The notes beneath the pieces were generated by a model. The model did no database searches. It saw only the letters and a program-made list of their open reading frames with translations, and was not told the origin of the DNA. Positions 12,116 to 23,305 of a stretch of 64,000 bases of DNA are shown here, piece after piece (the stretch's first letter is position 1; the number at the start of each line of letters is the position of its first letter). The stretch is from assembly GCA_947184155.2 (NCBI GenBank), contig CAMXCT020006334.1, positions 56,001-120,000 on the forward strand, in the 5' to 3' direction. This stretch comes from Cladocopium goreaui (Eukaryota > Sar > Dinophyceae > Suessiales > Symbiodiniaceae). The position numbers were made by a program, and so were the translations under genes.

Positions 12116-12219
12116 TACCCTCTGGTGAACTAACATAGCAATGGAAAATGGCCATTTATAGTGGATTTTCCCATTAAAAATGGTGATTTTCCATTGCTAT
12201 GTTAGTTCACCAGAGGGTA
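12116..12219. mobile_element. Family 1 mini inverted-repeat element (intact, 104 bp)
   Basis: The terminal inverted repeats are identical over 34 bp. They begin TACCCTCTGGTGAACTAACA on the left and end in the complement (CACCAGAGGGTA) on the right. The unique centre of about 36 bp contains ATAGTGGATTTTCCCATTAA. This is the cleanest copy of the family in the window; the RNA or single strand would form one long hairpin. No coding capacity. Confidence 0.9.
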
Positions 12220-12333
12220 AACACTTGAATTCATCGTAGCTGTCACCAGCGATCTTCAAATCTCCCAAGACTGTTTCGCAGCCTTTTGGCAACAGCCACA
12301 CTGGGCCAACGTTGTGGGTAACCGGGTAACCAC

Positions 12334-12856
12334 ATGGCGCTTCTGCAACGGCGCTGCAACGGTGCCTACGAAGCTTGTGGCGGCACCGGATGGTCTGCCG
12401 TGGATGTCTTTTCCAAACGTCTGCAGAGTTTCGTACCTGGCTGGGCTCTGACCAATGGCCGGCGAAGCTTGGCGGTGTACGTCTTGGATGGCCGGGTGCA
12501 CAAGAAGAGCCTCATTGCAGGTGTGGCATTTAAGTTACATGTTGTTACTGTATGCTTAAGGCATGAATAGGGGTTAGATGGGTGGTGATTGATGTGTTGA
12601 TGTGTCCAAATTCCGAAGGTGCCGGAACTCACTGTTAAAGTATGTTAAAGTTACATATCCACTTAAGTGAAGTCATTGATGACCTGAAGAATGCAAAGTG
12701 TAAGCCACCCTCAGCACAGGCTCGAAACGCTTACGACACCGGAGCTTTCCAATTGAACCAGTCATGGTACCTGACTCCGACGAAGACGACGATTTCTACC
12801 CTTCCTGCTCTGCACCTGACGAGCTGGATGCTTGGCTGACACCTTGGGTTGGCTAG
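12334..12856 (+). CDS. Hypothetical protein, C-terminal exons
   Basis: The open segment ending at a CAG/GTG junction near 12523 reads GWSAVDVFSKRLQSFVPGWA then LTNGRRSLAVYVLDGRVHKK. The last exon begins after an AG acceptor at 12720 and encodes an acidic tail containing PIEPVMVPDSDEDDDFYP and ending DELDAWLTPWVG, with a stop at 12854-12856. A short open segment at about 12652-12708 may be an exon between them. No domain is recognised. The acidic C-terminus is the best-supported part. Confidence 0.45.
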
Positions 12857-13627
12857 GCATAGAGTACTGCAAGATACTGCAAGCACTGAAGTTAAACAAA
12901 TCCTATCTTCCCAGAGCTTGGTCAAACCTGAAGGATCGAGACCAGTCATGAGAGTTGAGTTCAAGTTCAAAATGCAGGACGTGGAGTCCTTGTGTAGATT
13001 CGAGTCCCAGGTGGCCTCGTGAGAACGCAGCAACAGCTGTTGGCCAACAGCCAAAGGGATGAGACCAACAAACATGGCTTTCAAGCCAGCAAACATGGAG
13101 ATAACCACCCCCAAAACCCAGACGTAACTCATCGTAGCCGTAGGCAGACAAGCAAAATCCTACCAAAGCAATGGTCAGTGACTTTGTTTGGGGTTACTGT
13201 ATAGTCTGTATGACTCATGACCAACGAATAACCCAATAACCCTAGGAAAATTTGAGTCTGGAGCTAGAGCAGTGGAGCGGTCAGGAATTGGCGATGGATC
13301 TGAAGATGCACCTGGAGATCGTGGCGCCCTGTGTGAAAATGGCCAAGAAAAGTAGCATGTGCAACTGCCAGCTGCAGGGCACTGCAGCCACCAGGAGCGA
13401 ATTTGGGGGTCCCAAAGTTATGGCCATCTCCAGTGGGAGAATCATATTCCAAACCCACCGGTGCAGTGGGAATGGGAAATAATGGGAAACCAAGCTGGTG
13501 ATGTGAAGATACGCTATTCCGACAGATGGAAACATATGTCAAGAATATTCAAGAATCACCTCAGAAGATGGTTGTTGTTTCAGCTTTGGTGATGTCCCAA
13601 GATCAGCATCCCTCAGCCTTTTCAGAT

Positions 13628-13876
13628 GTCAGGATTATGAACCGACTTTGTGGAGAGGTCCAAGCCTTTCTTCAGCATCATGCCAAAGGAATGTCGGCGC
13701 CGGCCAGACGCATGGAGGAGACGGACATGAATCGTTTCCGTAGAGTTGATCCTGTGAATCCTGTGAATCGAGGTTCATCCACTTCCGACATCCGTTTGAA
13801 ATTTCCACGATTTGGTTCAGGAGAATTGGTGCAAGATCCTGGCGGTTTGGAATCACTTCATTTCCGAACACCTTGA
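13628..13876 (+). CDS. Possible terminal exon, hypothetical helical protein
   Basis: The frame after a TCAG acceptor reads IMNRLCGEVQAFLQHHAKGM then SAPARRMEETDMNRFRRVDP and runs to a stop at 13874-13876. The first part is helical and charged, the end is Ser/Gly/Pro-rich. A reverse-strand frame is open over the same bases but has poorer composition. The product is not recognised. Confidence 0.35.
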   Translation, partial: VRIMNRLCGEVQAFLQHHAKGMSAPARRMEETDMNRFRRVDPVNPVNRGSSTSDIRLKFPRFGSGELVQDPGGLESLHFRTP

Positions 13877-14071
13877 ATTCATGGTGAGGCCTGGCCAAGT
13901 GGCGAGAACTGATATTTGTTTTGGATGGGCTTGCGGTACGATACGCAAGTTGCAGAATGTGGGAGGACATTGTCAGCCACATCTGATGTCTGCAATCTCT
14001 GCAGCCATTTGGCCCTGATTCCACTCTAAGTGATCCCCGCTGACCTTGAACAATTCTAACAGGCAGTTTCC

Positions 14072-15543
14072 ATGGCGGCTGCTGTAGAGGAGCGTATCAG
14101 AATGGAGTGTGACAAATGCGGTTACAAGTGTGTGCCACAGTGGTTGAATGACAGGCAGGTTCCTCCAAAATGTGGATAATTTCCAACCCTGAATCAAGTG
14201 GCATTGATGTTTGAACTATAGAAGGAAGTCGTTGAAGCTGTTGTGGATTGCATCATGAAACTTGCCAAAATTTGCCGAAGTTTGCTCCCAGGGCCCACTG
14301 CCTGAAGTGCCAAGCGGTTTTGCGTACTCGCGGCTCCATCCACGAAGCCAAGCGCGAGATCTTCGGTGCGGAGGCCAACGGCGAAGGCCGCCGGCTCTCA
14401 GGCGAGGTGAGTACCTTCAAATTGGCGCCCAGCAGTGCCATGGAATCCGCCAGTGGAAGTTGTTCCAAGGCACCAGATGGAGTACACCACTGGAAGTATG
14501 GCAAGTGCAACTTCTGCCAGCAGGCAGAAGGGAAGTTGGCCAAAGGTCCTGGGGTGTTGCCGAATCCTGGAGGAGCAGCTGATTGTGAGATGGGCGGGAA
14601 ATGTATGTTCAAGTTTGCAAAGTGTACCAAGTGCGGCCGCGGCGAGTCTGGCATGAAAGTGGAGAAGGAAGAGAGTCGAAGACCTTCAGATGCTTCCACT
14701 GCTTCCTCTGTGACCCACCCGCAGATGGCGGCCTCCAAGTCACCAGTAGTTCGACCTTCCTCTCCACCCCTGGCAGCAGCTGCTGGGCTGTTGGTGGGGG
14801 AGACCATGTCGGACGACATCTCAAAGACCATGAATGATGAGCCAAAGACCTCCCCCAGGGAGGTGCGGAAAGGCTCCAAGGGATCCGGTGATGATCGCAC
14901 ACGTGTGACCTGCCACCTTTGTGGTTACAAATCTGTTCCTCAGTGGTTGAACGATAGAGCACACTGTTTGAAGTGCGACGCCGTTGTAAAGACTCTGGGC
15001 GTTGAAAGCTTCATGAGTCTTTTTGTTTTGCTGTATAAGGATGTATAAGGGTCCTCCAAAAGATAGAACAGTTTTTCCAGGATGTTTCTCAAGTGATGTT
15101 TTCAGCTCATTTTCAGGTTTCCGACTTTTGTATCTACTTGGGGTTGCTACAAACAATCTGGCAATAGCCTATTGTCGATACTGCATGGTCAAAGTTCCTC
15201 AAAGTTGCTAAGGACCCGAGCGAGCATTCATGGCCAAGTGGACCTACCAGGGGAGATCCCGAAGGACTTGTCTGCAAGCCGGGCCCCAGGAGAGACAAGC
15301 ACCTATAAATTGGCGCCCAGCAGTGCCATGGAATCTGCCAGTGGCAGTTGTTCGAAGTCCCCCAATGGCATCCACCATTGGAAGTACGGCAAGTGCAACT
15401 ACTGTCAGCAGGCGGAAGGCAAGTTTGTGAAAGGTGCCGGGGCTTTGGCAAATCCTGGGGGTGCAGCTGGCTGCAGCAAGGATGGTGGCAAGTGTATGTT
15501 CAAGTTCTCCAAGTGCACAAAGTGTGGGCGCAAGGAGTTCTAG
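14072..15543 (+). CDS. Three-exon gene for a duplicated Cys-rich (zinc-binding-like) protein, 370 aa
   Basis: The exons are 14072-14154, 14292-14990 and 15213-15543; their sum is 1113 nt (371 codons with stop). The start ATG is at 14072. The protein contains two copies of a two-part module. Part one has C-x2-C, a GYKxVPQWLNDRAHCLKC core and a conserved TR-x-SIH. Part two has LAPSSAMESASGSC, then HHWKYGKCN(F/Y)CQQAEGK and GKCMFKF(A/S)KCTKCGR. The duplication fixes the splice sites: intron 1 (14155-14291) starts GC and intron 2 (14991-15212) starts GA, both ending AG before G. The paired C-x2-C motifs suggest zinc binding; function and location are unknown. The second module ends the protein (stop 15541-15543). 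Confidence 0.85.
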
Positions 15544-16400
15544 ATTCTAGACCAAGTTTTTCAATCACGTGAGCTGAAATTTCAGCTGACGCGGTTGTTT
15601 TTGGCAGTCGATTGGTTGAGTCTGCTATGAGAAAGTTCATCGTGAAATATAGCAACAAGCCAGGATAGATTTGTGCCAGAATCTTGCCAAATTCGCGATG
15701 CTGAGGCTAGACCAACCAGCCAGAGCTGTAGAGGGAGAGCCAGGATTCACATGAGATCCTGGGAAAGCTCCCTACTTAAAGTGGTGCGAGGGCGCAAAGC
15801 GCCGAATCTGCATCTGAGAAATGCTTGCCGCATTGCAAGACTTCAAACTATATATCCATCCCAAACTTCTGGCTTTCAAACATGTGTAGTATGAGTTTAC
15901 TGCAAACAATCACAAGCTTTCGATTTTGTCCCTTTGCTAGCTGATCATTTAAACAGATTTCACATACCTTACAAGGAATCACGCAAAACAACACAGGCCA
16001 GGTGCTAGGTTTTTAGTCTCTGGATTTGTGTCTGCTGCTTTTAAAGTATTCATTCGAAAGTGGGACACTTTGTCACATTGTCAAATTGTCAAATGTTTCA
16101 ATCTGAGTGATGTAGAGGAGAGCTCAGAAACCAAAGTGCTGCAAACAACTCCAGATCCTCGAAAGTCAGAATGGGGAGAAACACAGATATCGTCAGGTGC
16201 TTTGTCAGAGCTGCAAAGGTACTTGGGATGAAGCACCACAATTCAAACCAGAACACAAGCAAAGGTACCTCACATCAGAACCCTGAAGACAACGAAGACA
16301 ACTGATTGATACTGATTGTATATCTAAATATATCTAAATCATCTAACACTATGGGGAGGGAATATTGGACGCATTTGGCAGCCATCCAAGGGTCAAAACA
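15544..16400. other. No recognisable gene
   Basis: Downstream sequence of the Cys-rich gene. No open stretch with repeat, motif or composition support; nothing structural noticed. Confidence 0.4.
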
Positions 16401-16409
16401 CATGCCAGG

Positions 16410-16526
16410 TGTGGTCTGGATGGTAGTATCGTGGTGGATTTCCTGGCAACTTGCTTGTCTCACGGCATGGGCAAAGAAGCTGAGTTGGAAGACCTCATCG
16501 AGAAAGTCCGCGCGGCTTTCGGCTGA
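16410..16526 (+). CDS. C-terminal exon, hypothetical protein
   Basis: After a CCAG acceptor the frame reads GLDGSIVVDFLATCLSHGMG then KEAELEDLIEKVRAAFG and ends at TGA 16524-16526. The helical, acidic tail and clean acceptor/stop make this a credible last exon. The upstream exons were not identified and no family is recognised. Confidence 0.5.
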   Translation, partial: CGLDGSIVVDFLATCLSHGMGKEAELEDLIEKVRAAFG

Positions 16527-16529
16527 GGG

Positions 16530-19230
16530 CCGCAACCTGGGCCGCAACCTCTGACGGATAAGAGCACTTTGTGAAAACTTTTCCACCTGAACAGGTGAAG
16601 GGCAGACCTGCCCCACTTTTAATTTCGCACGGCGAACCAATGTGAATTCATAGCATCATACCACATCCCATTTCTTGGGGTCTGATGTGGGCGATCGCTG
16701 AAAGGGTCTGTGCCCAAAGGCACCAGGCCCTGATCTAGTCTGACCTCCAAGCGGCAACAGGTCAATCAAGTTGCGCGGAAAAAAAACTGCCACCTCCTGG
16801 GTTTCAACCTTCTCCCAAGGTTGATAGTGATCTACAGTGATCATCAGTAATCTACATGCTTGGTCCTAGCTGGTACTGATAGCGGTAGCTCATGGCTCAA
16901 TATGTTGCACACTGAGGCCCGGAATGTTTGCCGCCATGTCGCAGGGCTCCCCAGAAACACTGACAGCTGGTCTCAAGTCATTGATAGTCATGCGGGCGTG
17001 CAGATGTTCACAGAAAAGCCCGTAGAAACACAATCTTGCAAGAGGTCTGGCACCAAGTTTGATCACCCCAAATAGATCCAAGTAGGACGATTCTTGCGAT
17101 TGGTGCTGCAAGACATGGCTTTGTGGGTGTTGGGACATACCACTTAGCCAAAACTCTTTCAAGACAACCCTGACGGCACGTCCGAGGACCACCTCTGGAA
17201 AATTCCAGGTGGACGTGCCAGAAGACTTTGACAAAAACGTTTGATGCTGTGAAGAAAGACGCCAAGCTGGTGAAAAGGTATTCAGAGCGACTGAAGCCTG
17301 TTTGCCCCTGAGGCAAGTCGGATACATGGATAGTCCTGGATAGTCCTGGATAGTCCTGGATAGTCGTGGATAGTCGGATAGGTAGATGCTTTTCTGGCCT
17401 TGCCCCATCATGAGGCTTCCAGTCCTCACACTGGCAATCATGGCAGACATGGGACCGGCAAGTCTAATGGGTTCAATATGATCATTCCATTCGACACAGG
17501 GGAGCATGGTTTGAATGTCCCACTGAAAATATGCTCGAGTATGATTCGTGAGCTGAAAGCCCTTGGTGGGGCGGGCCGATTTTCACAGGTTCCAACTGGA
17601 TCTTCCTTGCGGTACTGATCTAGAGGTTTAAAGTTGAAACAAACTAGCTGATTATGCAGCAGAAACCAGACATCTTGCTGTTGCTATTTGCTTCACAGAA
17701 AATGACCATGACTCCATGACCATTGTGTCAAAACCGGAAGGAGAGGCACAGAGACTCGCCGCGCGAGTGCCAGGTAAAAAAAAGTTTGGCGAAAGGGATT
17801 GGTTCCCAAGCTCGCAGAGTTGTTCAATGATCGTGGCAAGTCCCACAACTGAGAAATGCAGTTGTTTTATGTTGTTTTGCTCTGGACTCCTCTGGACTGC
17901 TGCCATCAGAGTTCCCGCCTGGATCTACATTTTCACGCGCCACTAGTGTCAGCCTGCAGGCCTGAGCGTCGAGCACAGGACGAGAGCAGCTGAGGAAGTT
18001 TTGCTTGGTTCCCAGATTGCCATACCCAGCCTGGGGCTGCCATTTTTTAAAAGTATTCCGCGCATTTCAAGAGCTAGGCTGTCCAGCCTCTGTAAATAGA
18101 AATCTGATGAACACATCCGGAAACTAGTAGAGTTTGAGGCAGTCTTATAATTTTCATGAACCATGTACAACATAAGGCTTGCCTGACGGAGAGGTTACCA
18201 GAAAGTTGACTGCTTGCATCCGCACTCAGGTCCTCAGGCTCATGACAAAAAGAGGCCAACAATTCAAAGTGTACAGAGGTGTGAATGCATCACTGGTAGA
18301 GGATAGGCGGTGGCTTTGGTCTCCACTTTTGGACACTGGCTTACAATCTTTGAAACTACACTTGTTTTCTAGTGATGCAACTTTTTGCATTTGGGCTATT
18401 TGAGATTTCACTCCAACTACGTGTACCCTTTCAAAGAAAGGGCACAGCCGCAAGTGGACTGCATGGCCTGCTTTGATGGCTAAAAGGATGGCTCTCGTCA
18501 ACGCGAGCTGGCTGATGTGCTGGGGAATGTTCAAGAAGCCAGAGTTCCTTATTCTATGGGCAGGTTTCGAGCAACCCCATTTCTTGGTCAAGCTGAAGTC
18601 AAGCTGGGCTTCATTTCGACATTCAGCTTCCAGTTTTTTTGATTCAGTTGAATTTGTGCCCATCTTTGAAGCCTTTGGTCCATCTACTTCACCCTATGGC
18701 TCTCAGCAAGGGGGGATTTGCTACACCGAAATGGTTGGGGCAAGTTCTTCGGCCAAGGTGCGGCTTGGTGTTTGGGACACGCATGTGCTTAGGCAATTGT
18801 TTTCAAGTGCATAAAGTCCAACGTATTGGATACTCCAAGGCTTCAATCGTCAACCTCTTGATAGAACCTTGGATGTCATTTTCACGCTGGTTGGTTCCGG
18901 AGAGGGGTCATTTCCATTTTTCACAACCAAAAAGGCATATGATCTTTGATTTATATTGATTTATGATGATTTTTTTATACCAGTCACCAGCCCCGTTTGA
19001 TGCCTGGTGCTTCGAGTTTCCATCAGGAGCCCAACCGCCCACCGGCCTGGGACCAGGCTGAGGCAGGAAGTCGGTGACAAAAAGAAAGGTCTCCAGTGTC
19101 TAAAGCCAGTTTTTTTTGACTTCTGCATGAGAACAGCCAGTGACTTTTTTTAAAAGCCCTGTTAGGTGGTTGTGGTACCTTTCTGATGAGGTTCACTTTT
19201 TGATGCATTTTGGGAATCCCCCTAGGGGCC
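16530..19230. other. No confident gene
   Basis: Several open frames on both strands (for example 16890-17507 minus and 18473-18814 plus) lack recognisable domains. Their opposite-strand frames are equally open, so I do not call them. A short tandem repeat lies at 17327-17380. Confidence 0.35.
17327..17380. repeat. Tandem 11-bp repeat (tggatagtcc)
   Basis: Five copies of a TGGATAGTCCT unit in succession, the last two with single changes. Confidence 0.9.
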
Positions 19231-19235
19231 TTCCA

Positions 19236-19812
19236 TTCACTCCATTCCTGTTTCATCTCACACCCGAGGAGCTGGTAGCTTTGGACCGTCTGCGATTCCA
19301 GCATTTACACCGAGTGATTTATGCCCACAGGCGATGGCCACTGGGATGAAGATTTGAGTTGGTGCTATCATTGATCACATCCCGGCCATACCCAGATGAT
19401 CCCAGATGAATATGCCGTAAACCAACGGAATGGAGAAGACCCTTCATCCAAGATCATCCAAGCAAAATCTTTTTTGGGTAACCAACGGAATTCGAGTTTT
19501 TTTTTCAGAAGAGGCAGCGAGTGGAAAATGCGGAGTCCTACTATGACGCTGGGGCCTTGGTCGTCTTGGTCGTGTGGAAAATGCCTTGCGCACCTCGTGG
19601 TAAACTCAATGGTAAAGCATACCGCATTTACCCAATTTGACCAAATTTGACCATGTGGACCATGTGGGGGCTCTTGAGAACCATATTCAAAGAGGGGCTT
19701 TGTTCATCTTTTTTCTATCGAGCGCTTTGGACAGATGTGTTGAGCTCGGGATCTCAGGTCTTGGAGACAGAGCGGCAGGCGGAAGTCATGCACGCGCGTC
19801 GGCAGCTTGGGA
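19236..19812 (+). CDS. Exon cluster, charged helical protein
   Basis: Three candidate exons. About 19255-19329 encodes LTPEELVALDRLRFQHLHRV. From 19510, after a T-rich AG acceptor, KRQRVENAESYYDAG. About 19733-19811 encodes QVLETERQAEVMHARRQLG. All are helix-forming and rich in Arg/Glu. They lie on one strand at spacings typical of this window and may be exons of the same gene as the coiled-coil exons further on. Exon joins are not proved and no family is recognised. Confidence 0.35.
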
Positions 19813-20317
19813 GATGCTCTGCCATTTTTTTTGCGATCAGATCCTGATCAGATCCTGATCAGATGAGATCCTGATGTGTCCTATTTACCTCTTAAATAAT
19901 TTAAAATACTTTAAATACAGGCTTCCAAAGCTTTGACATTCCTTCAAGCCTTTACCTTGGGAGGTTGATGCATTTCATGGTTGGGCATCCGGAAAATCTG
20001 AAAGAGGACCCCCTGTAAGTGGTCTGAAAGCTCTGGTTTCCTTGAAAGGTAGCCTCAAATCAATGCATTTATCTCCACTTATGAGATTTCAAATGCATTT
20101 TTTTCGTAAAACCTATTCAAATGATTTTCAAATGATTCTAATATTCTAATGATATCCATATCCATTTCATATTTGTTTTTAATGGGATTCAGGATTCCAT
20201 TCATATTTATAATAAGTTATCATGGAATTATTGAAATCATGATTATAACCTTGATAGATCTTTATAGTTTATAATCCATTGATATATCAATATCCATTTA
20301 TAGTTCAGGATTCTCCA

Positions 20318-22208
20318 GAAAAATCCAAGGCCCGAATTTCGGCACGGCATCCGTGGCATCCATGATCACCAAGGCACCGAAGCCATGCGCATTTCCAGGG
20401 CCAAGCGAAAAGAGGTGGCCGTGGACACGCTGAAGCGCGACAACCAACGAATGGTGGAGCGCCTCTGCGTGGTGAGAAGCCCAGATGAAGCCCTGTGGAG
20501 ATGGTAGGATTAGACACATCTCATATATACGTACAACATATATCTAGACATAATATAATACGCTATAATATAACATAATATAATATCATATCACATCATA
20601 TCATATATATATATAATACAGTATAACAGAACATAATGTAATATATTGATATACATGTATATATAATATAATACAACACACACACATATATATATACAAC
20701 ACACACACATATATATATAGTATAAAATATAATATAATATAATATAATATAATAATATAATATAGTATAATATAATACATTGGTATACAATAATATAATA
20801 TAATACATTGATATACATGTTACCATGATATGTACCAACGTCAATAACATACAATTATTTACGTTATCATAGATCATGATATATATTATAACACCTACTG
20901 TCATTGTATATCATTGATATATTATATATACATACACATAATATATATATAATATATATATATATATGATATCATTCTTGGATGTATTTGTTCCGACACC
21001 ATACAAAATACTTCTCTTCTTCGTTCTTTGAAGACCATTGTGCAAATGTCGTCTGGAAGGTTCAGCATTGGCATTTTCCAAGCGAGGATACGAACTTGTA
21101 TTCCCAATAATGTGTTAAAACATGTTACTGTAAGCATCATGCCACAAGCTTATTTGATTTGGGGATGGTAGTTTATACCATCCCATTCTCCAGAGGTGGT
21201 CGGAAGTTCAAAAAAACCCTGATCTCTGACGTCGATTTTGCCTTGATTCATTCCGTTCAATGTTTCATAGAATTGGATGATGGGAAAATTTACAGGAAAG
21301 CCCTATATTTGATGGTAAAAACCATGGTTTCCTGTAGATTTTCCCTTAAACCAATCCATTGAATGTTTGATTTTGGGGCTGACTAGCCTCCCCGAACCCT
21401 CAGTCCACTGGTGACTCCTCAGGTGATGCGCGAGTCCGAAAGTCGGCAACATTCCCTGGCCTCAAAGCCTTCGAAGCCGCCCGGCTCTGCGCCGGCAGGT
21501 GCGAAAATATGGGCATTGGATGGGTCGAAATGTTGCCATCGCACCCCTTAAAGGATGATTTCATGATGTTTGAGATGGTCTTTTTGGAAGAATCCCAGTG
21601 GCAATAGATGTCTTGGGATTGATGTGTCAAGACGAATCTGCTATGAAGTTGACGGATGTCAGATTAAGTGGATGTTTCGTTGAATGGTTGTGAACCTTAG
21701 AATGACAAGATGCGAAGGGCATGTCGAGCTGTGCTGTGGCTGCTTGATCTTGATTGGGATAGCAGTTGCTGATGCCAATCTTCGTCGCAGGCTCGTTGAA
21801 CCTGAGCTATCGAAAGAAAGCTGCTAGACAGATAGATCAGGACAACAAGGTCTTGTTGGATCGGCTGATTCGCCGGGGCCTTGGCTTTGCCCTTTGGTTT
21901 TTCAAACATGGCTAGCTGGGAAATCGCTCAACGAAATGGAGGTTTTGATGGGAAACTCATCGAACTAAATCGAAGAGTTTCCAGCAAGACATGTTTGATT
22001 CTCAGAGAGATTGTTATTTATTGTTATTTCTTTAATATTTATTGTTATCTATTGTTATTTATCCCATTAAACCTCCATTTATCCCATGATTCCCATTACA
22101 TAACCATTAAGTCAGCATTGAATTAGCTGTGTTGGATGCAAAGCCAGGTATCCGACCCACAGTGAACACTCGTGAGGAGCTGGAGTCTCGCTACCAGGCC
22201 TTCAGAAA
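20318..22208 (+). CDS. Coiled-coil exons with repeated DN-x2-hydrophobic motif
   Basis: About 20318-20482 encodes a basic helix ending EVAVDTLKRDNQRMVERL. About 21795-21875 encodes LNLSYRKKAARQIDQDNKVL then LDRLI. About 22130-22208 encodes AVLDAKPGIRPTVNTREELE then SRYQAFRK. The two DN-centred helices are alike and recall the IERDN-x-x-LL stretch of CFAP97/hemingway-type ciliary proteins. That resemblance is to one short motif only, so the assignment is tentative. A 450-bp AT microsatellite and a family 2 element lie in the introns. Confidence 0.35.
20525..20985. repeat. AT-rich microsatellite block
   Basis: Runs of TATAA, ATATAT, CACACA and TAATATAA simple repeats over about 450 bp. Minus-strand Tyr/Ile/Cys-rich open frames here are artefacts of the repeat. 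Confidence 0.95.
21901..22000. mobile_element. Family 2 mini inverted-repeat element
   Basis: The ends CAAACATG and CATGTTTG are inverted. The core (AAATGGAGGTTTTGATGGGA, AACTAAATCG) matches the element at 6641-6742. It lies between two coiled-coil exons, so it is probably intronic. Confidence 0.75.
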
Positions 22209-22212
22209 GATA

Positions 22213-22318
22213 TTGGTATGGATCAATACCTATTAATACCATTTTTAGGGGAATGAACATCCATTTACCAGCTATTTTGATGTTCACCAGGGGTACAAGG
22301 TTTTGACACACTGCCATA
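22213..22318. mobile_element. Family 3 mini element
   Basis: It begins GGTATGGATCAATACCTA and contains AATGAACATCCATTTACCAG, then GTACAAGGTTTTGACACA near the right end. Nearly the same sequence occurs at 43883-43998 and a diverged one at 22972-23081. It starts directly after a proposed exon end and carries no ORF. Confidence 0.75.
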
Positions 22319-22971
22319 TGAGTTTGTCTTAGATAATGCAGACGATCCGAAGGAAAGGAAGGAGGGAGCGCTCCGAAAAATTTCTCTTTTTGAGATTTTT
22401 CATAAGGGATTTTTTAGGCGTATTGAAGGAAGGGATAAGGAAGGCAAATTAAGGGCCCCAATAGAAGGGCCCGTGCAACCATTCCCTGAACTGAGCATTG
22501 ACATCGTGGCAGGTCTATTCCTCTCTCGTGCACAGGCCAGTAACACAACTGCTGGTGCTTTCTTGTGGGGACTGTTTGAGGCTGTCGATGGATCAGTGAC
22601 GCGTTTCTTGATGACCACTGCTGGCTACTTGTCATTCTGTGTTCCATGCAGCAATAGCCCGGTCGAAGCTCCTACCGCCCTTTTCAAGGCATTCCAGATT
22701 GCGACGCCCCTTGCACAAGGCAGATGTCTTCAGGACGGCTTTAGATGAGCATTCTCAGAATTTGGTTAGTTTTCATCTTTCGCCTTTCGCCATTGGGTTC
22801 CTTTATGTTCCTTTCTAAGATTTTGCGCTTCTCTCCCAAGTGATGCAGGATCCCCCCACCGCCCATACGGCCGCCACGAAACTCGAAGCGGAAAGCGTTG
22901 GAGGCTGCGCTGAAGTGTGAAGACTGTGAAGACCACTGATGACATCGGAAATTGTTGAAAAGTTTTGGATC

Positions 22972-23081
22972 CAAATGGGTATGGGTCAATACCTATAGAT
23001 ACATTTTTAGTGGGATGAACATCCATTTACCAGCTATTTTGGGGTTCACTAGGTACCAGGGTTTTGACCCATCCCCAAATG
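22972..23081. mobile_element. Family 3 mini element
   Basis: The ends ATGGGTCAATACC and GGTTTTGACCCAT are inverted with one mismatch. The centre contains GATGAACATCCATTTACCAG as in the other copies. Non-coding. Confidence 0.75.
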
Positions 23082-23305
23082 ATTTTCCGATGGTCCAATT
23101 CGAGCAACTCCGAAGGCGAGACCGCGAGGTGCAAAGTGCTCTGGTTCCAAAGAAAAGGCACGGAGGGAGAACAGGGAGTAGACTTGTTCCTGGTATGGAA
23201 TCATTGGGAATGTGCTCAACCAATTTCAATTTACTGGGTCTTTTGATGCTTTGACTTGCTGGCATCCCATTCATTTTGGTCTTGTATGGTCTTGTCCCTT
23301 CTGCC

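Noticed and set aside
20591-20904. Minus-strand Tyr/Ile/Cys-rich open frames
   Set aside because: Microsatellite translation without coding character.
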